Assembly (NCBI GenBank): GCA_035292525.1 | Contig: DATDPZ010000192.1 | Location: 1-13,698, forward strand | Reading direction: 5' to 3' | Length of the DNA stretch: 13,698 nucleotides | DNA from: VBAS01 sp035292525 | GTDB taxonomy: Bacteria; Bacteroidota; Bacteroidia; Chitinophagales; Chitinophagaceae | Part shown: positions 7,866 through 13,698 of the stretch, in pieces | Position numbering within the stretch: position 1 is the stretch's first letter | Layout of the letters: each line of letters starts with the position of its first letter | Program-made: the position numbers and the translations under genes | Notes under the pieces: model-generated | What the model was told of the DNA's origin: nothing | Seen by the model: only the letters and a program-made list of their open reading frames with translations | Database searches by the model: none

Positions 7866-7893
7866 GAAAGCCCTTCTGATCAGAAGGGTTTTC
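7866..7893 (+). terminator. probable intrinsic terminator of iscS-iscU-iscA
   Basis: A palindrome centred on GATC (CCCTTCT on the left, AGAAGGG on the right) spans 7871-7888. It is extended outward by GAAAG pairing with TTTTC, allowing one G-U pair, giving a stem of about 12 pairs with a 4-base loop. It lies 37 bases after the iscA stop codon. The T run after the GC-rich part is short (four T), so termination may be partial. The near-symmetric A/T flanks would let it act in both directions, but no minus-strand gene ends here. Confidence 0.75.
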
Positions 7894-7942
7894 AGTTTAC
7901 ACAACTTTAAGTTACAGAGCGAAATTTGCAGATTGTTTCCCT

Positions 7943-7949
7943 TATTTTG
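7943..7949 (+). promoter_or_regulatory. weak candidate -7 element ahead of gldF
   Basis: TATTTTG resembles the Bacteroidota -7 consensus TAnnTTTG with one T missing, and sits 17 bases before the gldF ATG. A TTTG lies at 7925-7928, but only 14 bases away, shorter than the usual 19-21. The call rests mainly on its position between the isc terminator and gldF. Confidence 0.28.
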
Positions 7950-7966
7950 CATCAACTATCCTGTCT

Positions 7967-8686
7967 ATGTTTTCAGTTTGTAAAAAAGAACTTCGTCAGT
8001 TTTTCAGCAGCCTTACCGGTTATATAGCCATAATCGTTTTCCTCCTGGTCAACGGCCTGGTACTTTTTGTATTTGAAAACAACATCCTTGATTTTGGTTA
8101 TGCCACCCTGGATCGCTTTTTTCAATTAGCTCCCTGGATTTTATTATTACTGATTCCTGCTATTACCATGCGCAGCTTTGCCGATGAATTCAAATCCGGC
8201 ACTTTTGAAATATTACAAACCAGGCCGCTCAGCCGATGGCAAATTATTTTCGGAAAATACTTTGGAAGTTTAACTGTTGTTTTAATCGCATTGCTGCCAA
8301 CTATAATTTACTTTTTTTCAATCCAGCAACTTTCCTCCAGCGAGGGGATAGATACCGGTGCAACCATCGGATCTTATATAGGGCTTGTATTTCTTGCTGC
8401 TGTTTTTGTAGCCATCGGTATTTGTACCAGCAGTTTTACCAATAATGCAGTGATTGCTTTTATTATTAGTCTTATTACCTGTGCCTTGCTTTATTACGGG
8501 TTTAATGCCATAAGCCGTTTACCTGTTCTGGGTAATGGTGCAGATTATTATGTGGAGATGGCCGGCATTGATTTCCATTATAGGAGTATAAGCAGGGGAG
8601 TAATTGATACAAGGGACCTGGTATATTTTCTGAGTGCTGCCGGATTATTTCTTGGCATTACTAACCGGAATCTTTTAAAAAACTAA
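7967..8686 (+). CDS. gldF: gliding motility-associated ABC transporter permease GldF
   Basis: GldF is an ABC-2-type inner-membrane permease. With GldG and the ATPase GldA it forms a transporter required for gliding in Flavobacterium johnsoniae, though homologues also occur in non-gliding Bacteroidota. The 239-residue protein has about six hydrophobic segments (near 15-37, 50-68, 98-118, 133-153, 160-179 and 218-232). The conserved cytoplasmic loop DEFKSGTFEILQTRPLSRWQ (73-92) follows the second segment and is characteristic. The N-terminus (VCKKELRQFFSSLTGYI) is typical of this permease group. gldG begins 7 bases after the stop codon, so the two are surely co-transcribed. gldA is not in the window, and it is also unlinked in F. 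johnsoniae. Confidence 0.92.
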   Translation: MFSVCKKELRQFFSSLTGYIAIIVFLLVNGLVLFVFENNILDFGYATLDRFFQLAPWILLLLIPAITMRSFADEFKSGTFEILQTRPLSRWQIIFGKYFGSLTVVLIALLPTIIYFFSIQQLSSSEGIDTGATIGSYIGLVFLAAVFVAIGICTSSFTNNAVIAFIISLITCALLYYGFNAISRLPVLGNGADYYVEMAGIDFHYRSISRGVIDTRDLVYFLSAAGLFLGITNRNLLKN

Positions 8687-8693
8687 CCCCCGG

Positions 8694-10418
8694 ATGAAAA
8701 TTGCTATTAATAAAATATGGAGTTCAGCATACTGGTGGGTTTTCTTGTTGTTTTTCATTGTTATAATTAATCTGTTGGCCACATTTTTTCATGCCCGCTT
8801 TGATCTTACCAAAGAAAGAAGATATACACTTAGCCGGGTCAGTAAAGAATTACTGCTTTCTCTTGACAAGCCGGTAATGATTGATGTTTTTATCGAAGGC
8901 AAAACATTGCCGCCGGAAGTAAGAAGGTTAAAAAGTACAATTACTGAATTCCTGGCTACTTGTAAGGAATTTGGGAAAGAAAATATTCAATACCAGTTTA
9001 TCAATCCATACGATGGGTTGAACGATTCACTGCAACAAAAGATGGAGGATTCCTTATATTATTATTTTGAACTTTATCCTTCTATTTTAGATGCTCCCGA
9101 TAAAGTGGGAGATAAACCTGAGATAAGCAAAATAATTCACGGGGCAGTGGTTCGGTACGGCGATACCACAATGGGAGTAAATTTTATTAAGGGTGTAAAA
9201 AACTATGGTACCGAACGGGAACAAAGAGCTGCATTATATAATGATATCGAAGCCAGGCTGGAATACAGTTTTATGCATTCCATTCAAAAAATAACTGCGA
9301 ATGAAAAGCCCACAATTGCTTTTGCACTGGGCCATGGACAGCCCTGGGGATATAATGTTAATGATGCAGTTATGTCATTAATAAAAAATTACAGATTTGA
9401 TACGATCAATATAAAACAGGATCCATTCATACCATCTTCCATCGATGCCTTGGTTATTGCTAAACCCACACAGCCATTTACTGATGATGATAAATTAAAG
9501 ATTGACCAATATGTAATGAGGGGCGGTCATATTTTGTGGATGATTGATAATATGTATGCAGAGTTTGACAGTTTGTATAAGTCCAATGGCTTTATAGCAT
9601 TTGATCGGGGCTTAAACCTGGAAGATATTTTATTCAGATATGGTGTCCGCATTAATCAGAATCTTTTGCAAGATGTGCAATGCGATAAATTGGGACAAAT
9701 GAGCAGCAACCCGGATAATCCCCAGCCCAGGTTAGTTGACTGGCCATTTTTTCCTGTGTTGAACGGTACCAGTCATCCCATTACTAAAAATCTTGATGGC
9801 GTGTTAACGATGTTTCCTAATACCTTAGACACGGTAAAAGCAGAGGGTATAAAGAAAACATTTTTATTAAAGTCATCCTCAAATGCCAGAACATTACAGG
9901 CTCCGGCTAAAGTTGATTTTGAGTTTTTGCAAATAGCCCCGGACATTAAATTATTTACCATTAAAGATACAGGGGTAGCCATTTTACTAGAAGGCTATTT
10001 TCAATCATTATATACTTCGCGTATTTCCAAACCAATGGCAGATTATCTTCAATCAATGAATGTGCCTTTCAGGACTGAAGTAGAACATCCGGGTAAAATG
10101 ATTGTGGTAGCAGATGGTGACATTGCATTGAATCAGTACAATCCTCAAAATGGTCCTTTGCCAATGGGTTATAATTTTTATACCCGCTATACATACGCCA
10201 ATCATGATTTTTTTATCAACGCAATTGAATACCTGGTTAATCCATCTGGTATCATGGAAGTAAGAGCAAAAGATTTCACCTTACGGTTACTAGATCCGGT
10301 AAAAGTGACAAGTCAAAAAAACCGGTGGCAATTCATCAATATTGCTGTCCCCATACTGCTCGTATTATTTAGCGGATTTGTTTACCAGCAAATCAGGAAA
10401 GGAAAATACGCAGCATAG
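8694..10418 (+). CDS. gldG: gliding motility-associated ABC transporter auxiliary protein GldG
   Basis: GldG is the substrate-binding-like auxiliary subunit paired with GldF. The 574-residue protein has an N-terminal membrane segment (about 13-32), then the family motif FDLTKERRYTLS (36-47). A large domain, presumably periplasmic, follows and includes ALGHGQPW (His214) and a GATase-like region with IDALVIAKPTQPFTDDDK. A second membrane segment near the C-terminus (about 547-565) ends in a short basic tail. This layout, one helix at each end with the soluble part between, is usual for the ABC-type uncharacterised transport family to which GldG belongs. Length is normal. Its cargo is not established in any system that I know of. 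It is followed 43 bases later by the TerC-like gene with no terminator between. Confidence 0.92.
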   Translation: MKIAINKIWSSAYWWVFLLFFIVIINLLATFFHARFDLTKERRYTLSRVSKELLLSLDKPVMIDVFIEGKTLPPEVRRLKSTITEFLATCKEFGKENIQYQFINPYDGLNDSLQQKMEDSLYYYFELYPSILDAPDKVGDKPEISKIIHGAVVRYGDTTMGVNFIKGVKNYGTEREQRAALYNDIEARLEYSFMHSIQKITANEKPTIAFALGHGQPWGYNVNDAVMSLIKNYRFDTINIKQDPFIPSSIDALVIAKPTQPFTDDDKLKIDQYVMRGGHILWMIDNMYAEFDSLYKSNGFIAFDRGLNLEDILFRYGVRINQNLLQDVQCDKLGQMSSNPDNPQPRLVDWPFFPVLNGTSHPITKNLDGVLTMFPNTLDTVKAEGIKKTFLLKSSSNARTLQAPAKVDFEFLQIAPDIKLFTIKDTGVAILLEGYFQSLYTSRISKPMADYLQSMNVPFRTEVEHPGKMIVVADGDIALNQYNPQNGPLPMGYNFYTRYTYANHDFFINAIEYLVNPSGIMEVRAKDFTLRLLDPVKVTSQKNRWQFINIAVPILLVLFSGFVYQQIRKGKYAA

Positions 10419-10461
10419 CCTTTTACTTTCATTTATCTTTACGCTTCTTTAAAATAAACGA

Positions 10462-11436
10462 ATGACTACAGAACAGGTAACCTATCTGGTATTTGGGATA
10501 GTAATTGTATTGGCTATTATTATTGACCTGGGCGTATTTACCAAAAAAGGAGCCACTATTACCCTGAAAAATGCTTTATGGACCAGTATCTTCTGGATTG
10601 CACTTGGGTTAGCTTTTGGAATTTTTGTTTGGTTTGAAAAAGGACAGGTATCTGCCCTGGAGTACTATAGCGCCTACCTGATGGAAAAGAGCCTGAGTAT
10701 AGATAATATTTTTGTGTTTGTACTCATTTTCGCTGCATTTGGCATTAAGGAAAAACATTATGGCAGGGTATTGTTTTTAGGTGTACTGATGGCTGTTGTT
10801 TTCCGCATCATTTTTATTACTGTAGGCGTAGCTTTAGTAGATAAGTTTCACTGGATACTTTATATTTTTGGTGTATTCCTTGTTTATACCGGGTATAAAA
10901 TGTTTATAGCAACACATGAAGAGGAATTTGATCCGCATAAGAGCAAAGTGTATAAAATCATGAAAAAATATTTACCGTTTGTTCCTCATGACGGCGGTGG
11001 CAGGTATATCATCAGGGAAAACGGGAAGCGGGTTTATACAACTTTATTTGTAGTGGTCATCATGCTCGCAGCAATTGATGTTGTTTTTGCCGTGGATTCA
11101 ATTCCGGCTGTCATGGGAATTTCAAGAGACAGATTAATTATTTACACGTCCAATATTTTTGCTGTGCTGGGTTTACGTTCACTGTTCTTCTTGTTGCGTG
11201 GAGCGGTCAGTAAATTTGATTACCTGCAACAGGGTATTGCCATTGTACTGGTCTTTATCGGTTTGAAAATGCTGGGTGAACATTGGATTGATCAATGGAT
11301 AGATAAAACTATTCAGGTATTTATTTCGCTGGGTGTGATCTCCACATGTATATCGGGTTCTATTTTCTATTCTATTTTTATAAATAAAAAGGGGATACCT
11401 CCGGAGGTAGAAGAAAGTGATTTCAGTAAATATTAA
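10462..11436 (+). CDS. TerC/Alx-family integral membrane protein, possible metal exporter
   Basis: A 324-residue polytopic inner-membrane protein with about eight or nine hydrophobic segments. It carries the two acidic signature motifs of the TerC family: EKSLSIDNIFVF (75-86) and AIDVVFAVDSIPAV (204-217), whose Asp residues are thought to bind a divalent metal. Length and the cytoplasmic loop after KMFIATHEEEFDPHKSKV match the Alx branch (E. coli Alx, linked to Mn2+ export at high pH) rather than short TerC proteins. E. coli alx is controlled by a pH- and Mn-sensing RNA leader. Here the gap after gldG is only 43 bases, too short for such an element. Substrate is an inference. murF-alr starts 23 bases downstream. 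Confidence 0.88.
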   Translation: MTTEQVTYLVFGIVIVLAIIIDLGVFTKKGATITLKNALWTSIFWIALGLAFGIFVWFEKGQVSALEYYSAYLMEKSLSIDNIFVFVLIFAAFGIKEKHYGRVLFLGVLMAVVFRIIFITVGVALVDKFHWILYIFGVFLVYTGYKMFIATHEEEFDPHKSKVYKIMKKYLPFVPHDGGGRYIIRENGKRVYTTLFVVVIMLAAIDVVFAVDSIPAVMGISRDRLIIYTSNIFAVLGLRSLFFLLRGAVSKFDYLQQGIAIVLVFIGLKMLGEHWIDQWIDKTIQVFISLGVISTCISGSIFYSIFINKKGIPPEVEESDFSKY

Positions 11437-11459
11437 TTCATATTTATGGCATAGTTATT

Positions 11460-13698
11460 TTGAACTACCTGATCACTCATATTGCAAAGATCTTAAATGC
11501 CGGGAACTTCATATATAAGGATACGTCTGTTGAATACCTGCTCTTTGACAGCCGCAAAGTTTTTTTCCCGGCATCTTCCTTGTTTTTTGCTATAAAAGGT
11601 GCAAGAAGAAATGGTCATAAATTTATTCCTGAACTCTATAAAAAAGGAGTTAGAAATTTCGTAGTAAGTGAAATGATTCCTGACCAGGATCTACCAGAAG
11701 CAAATATACTGGTGGTGGATGACGGGCTGAAAGCTTTACATAAACTTGCCTCTGCTCACCGTCAGCTTTTCAGGATACCTGTGATCGGGATCACTGGCAG
11801 TAATGGAAAAACGATTGTTAAAGAATGGCTGTACCAGTTGTTACAGGAAAACTTCAATATTGTTCGCAGCCCCAAAAGCTATAATTCGCAGATAGGTGTA
11901 CCACTAAGTGTTTGGGAAATGAACAGGGAGCACAACCTGGGTATTTTTGAAGCAGGCATTTCGCAGATGAATGAAATGGAAAAGTTGCAGGAAATTATCC
12001 GGCCTACCATTGGTATTCTAACCAATATTGGCGAAGCACATAGCGGGGGTTTTGAAAATGCAGATATAAAAGCAGCCGAAAAAATTAAATTATTCAAGGA
12101 CGCCGGACTTATTATTTATTGCAGCGATGACTGGATGGCAGAAAAAGCAATCGTGATACAGCATGAAGCCGGTTATCACAAAACCGGTAAATATCCGTTT
12201 AGTATTTTTTCCTGGGGACGAATAAGAAAATCAACCCTGCAGGTGTTGAAAGTGGAGAAAGGGCTTTCAGAAACCAGGATCATCGCTTTTTACCAAAAAA
12301 CAGAAGTGAGTATTGTAATCCCATTTACAGATGATGCGTCTGTTCAGAATGCAATTACCTGCTGGTGTGTGTTGCTGTACCTGGGTATAAAAGACATACT
12401 CATCTCCCGGAGAATGAAATTGCTGCAACCGGTGAACATGAGGCTCGAATTAATAAAAGGAATTAACCATTGTACCCTCATCAACGATAGCTACAGCGCA
12501 GATCTCAGTTCACTGCGTATTGCTTTGAATTTTTTACAACAGCAGGGTGGTATATCAAAAAAAACATTAATCCTCTCTGATTTTTTTCAAACGGGTTTAA
12601 AACAGGAAGAATTATATCACCAGGTTGCAGCAGAAATAGCCCAGTATAAGATTGACAGGGTGATTGCTATTGGATTAAATATTTCAAAACACCTCAAGCT
12701 GGTTCAAACCGGGGTAAATAAAATCAACAGGATCCGTTTCTATTCATCCACCGAAGATTTTATAACCCGGTTCAGTATTTCAGACTTCAGGGACGAAACA
12801 ATACTGGTAAAAGGTGCCAGGCTGTTTCATTTCGAACGCATCATTCAGCAACTGGAGCAAAAAGTGCATCAGACTGAACTGGAAATAAACCTGAATGCAA
12901 TCGCTCATAATCTAAATCAATACCAGCAGTATCTTTCCTCGTCTACCAGTATCATGGCTATGGTAAAAGCCTTTGCCTATGGAAGCGGAGGAGCAGAGAT
13001 CGCCAACAAACTGCAATACCTTAAAGTGGATTATTTAGGCGTTGCCTATGCCGATGAAGGAGTAGAGTTGCGCAAATCGGGCAACACGTTACCCTTGATG
13101 GTGATGAATGCTGAAACATCAACATTTGATGTGTTGGTAAATAATAACCTGGAACCAGCTATCTTCTCCATCACCATGCTGAAAAAACTGGATAATTTTT
13201 TGAAAAAAGAAGGGATTAAAAACTACCCGGTGCACCTGGAACTGGAAACAGGAATGAACCGGCTTGGTTTTGCAAAAGATGAATTGAGCCTGCTGGCAAA
13301 AGAATTATCTGCTTCATCCTCTTTCAGGATTAAATCTGTTTTTACACATCTTGCAGCCAGTGAAGATCCGGCACAGGACACATTCACTCGTCAGCAATTT
13401 GAACATTTTACAATTGCATGCAGGGATTTACAAAAAGCACTTGGTTATACTTTTCTTTGTCATATTGCTAATTCAGCCGCCATACTCCGTCATCCGGAAA
13501 TGCAACTGGATATGGTGCGGCTGGGCATTGGCCTCTATGGAGTAGATAGTGCCATATCCGGGAAGATCGATCTTCATCCGGTGGCGAAATTAAAATCAAC
13601 AATTGCCCAGGTAAAACTGTTGAAAAAAGGAGAATCCATAGGGTATAACAGTATTTCAGTTTTGGAAAAGGATTCGGCGATTGCTACAGTTAGCATTG
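11460..13698 (+). CDS. murF-alr: bifunctional MurF ligase / alanine racemase fusion (3' end cut by window)
   Basis: The N-terminal half (about 1-465) is a MurF-type ligase, which adds D-Ala-D-Ala to UDP-MurNAc-tripeptide. It has an N-domain with DSRK and SLFFAIKGARRNGHKFI, the ATP loop GITGSNGKT (111-118, Lys117), TNIGEAHSGGF, and LINDSYSAD (340-348). The C-terminal half (from about 473, ELEINLNAIAHNL) is a PLP alanine racemase with the PLP lysine Lys503 in MVKAFAYGSG, then ELETGMNRLGF and MVRLGIGLYG. The window ends after 746 codons, one base into the next, just where the GYADG motif with the second catalytic residue (Tyr) should follow. Roughly 70-80 residues are missing. The start is taken as TTG at 11460: the frame is closed upstream by a TAA at 11427, the only upstream ATG (11446) is in another frame and stops at once, and the next in-frame ATG would remove the N-domain. 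Confidence 0.92.
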   Translation, partial: MNYLITHIAKILNAGNFIYKDTSVEYLLFDSRKVFFPASSLFFAIKGARRNGHKFIPELYKKGVRNFVVSEMIPDQDLPEANILVVDDGLKALHKLASAHRQLFRIPVIGITGSNGKTIVKEWLYQLLQENFNIVRSPKSYNSQIGVPLSVWEMNREHNLGIFEAGISQMNEMEKLQEIIRPTIGILTNIGEAHSGGFENADIKAAEKIKLFKDAGLIIYCSDDWMAEKAIVIQHEAGYHKTGKYPFSIFSWGRIRKSTLQVLKVEKGLSETRIIAFYQKTEVSIVIPFTDDASVQNAITCWCVLLYLGIKDILISRRMKLLQPVNMRLELIKGINHCTLINDSYSADLSSLRIALNFLQQQGGISKKTLILSDFFQTGLKQEELYHQVAAEIAQYKIDRVIAIGLNISKHLKLVQTGVNKINRIRFYSSTEDFITRFSISDFRDETILVKGARLFHFERIIQQLEQKVHQTELEINLNAIAHNLNQYQQYLSSSTSIMAMVKAFAYGSGGAEIANKLQYLKVDYLGVAYADEGVELRKSGNTLPLMVMNAETSTFDVLVNNNLEPAIFSITMLKKLDNFLKKEGIKNYPVHLELETGMNRLGFAKDELSLLAKELSASSSFRIKSVFTHLAASEDPAQDTFTRQQFEHFTIACRDLQKALGYTFLCHIANSAAILRHPEMQLDMVRLGIGLYGVDSAISGKIDLHPVAKLKSTIAQVKLLKKGESIGYNSISVLEKDSAIATVSI

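Noticed and set aside
10419..10461. Possible pH/Mn-sensing RNA leader (as in E. coli alx) before the TerC/Alx-like gene
   Set aside because: The gap to gldG is only 43 bases, too short for that structure, and no paired elements are visible.

Overview
The window looks like chromosome of a Bacteroidota bacterium. The evidence is a SusC/SusD outer-membrane pair, the gliding genes gldF and gldG, a fused murF-alr gene of the kind typical of this phylum, AT-rich intergenic DNA, no clear Shine-Dalgarno sequences, and promoter-like sites of the TTTG / TAnnTTTG type. The gene set would suit a member of the Chitinophagaceae or a near relative, but that placement is an inference. No mobile element, CRISPR array, rRNA or tRNA gene was seen.

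Layout. (1) Positions 1-77 hold the last codons of an unidentified plus-strand gene, convergent with a methylmalonyl-CoA epimerase on the minus strand (91-513). (2) A divergent spacer with a plausible promoter leads into a SusC-like TonB-dependent transporter (657-3878) and its SusD-like lipoprotein (3917-5353), closed by a strong intrinsic terminator. (3) After a 336-base spacer comes an iron-sulfur cluster assembly operon, iscS-iscU-iscA (5690-7828), also closed by a hairpin. The iscU-iscA gap is exactly filled by a degenerate 7-base repeat that inverts at its middle. (4) gldF, gldG, a TerC/Alx-family membrane protein and murF-alr follow on the same strand with gaps of 7, 43 and 23 bases. 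The last gene runs off the right edge.

How the genes work together. The SusC/SusD pair is one uptake complex: lipoprotein lid plus TonB-driven barrel. No glycosidase, peptidase or regulator lies beside it, so its substrate is open. IscS supplies sulfur from cysteine, IscU is the scaffold, and IscA is an A-type carrier. IscU keeps the LPPVK chaperone-recognition motif, but no HscA/HscB or ferredoxin gene is in view. GldF and GldG are the membrane parts of the gliding-associated ABC transporter; its ATPase GldA is not here. MurF-Alr makes D-alanine and adds D-Ala-D-Ala to the peptidoglycan precursor.

Most of the window is conventional housekeeping and uptake DNA, and I do not see a clearly new multi-gene system. 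The least explained signal is the inverted heptamer repeat between iscU and iscA. Smaller points are the TTG start of murF-alr, a Ser in its usual Asn position of the DSYN motif, and repeated TTTTnGATT words ahead of iscS.
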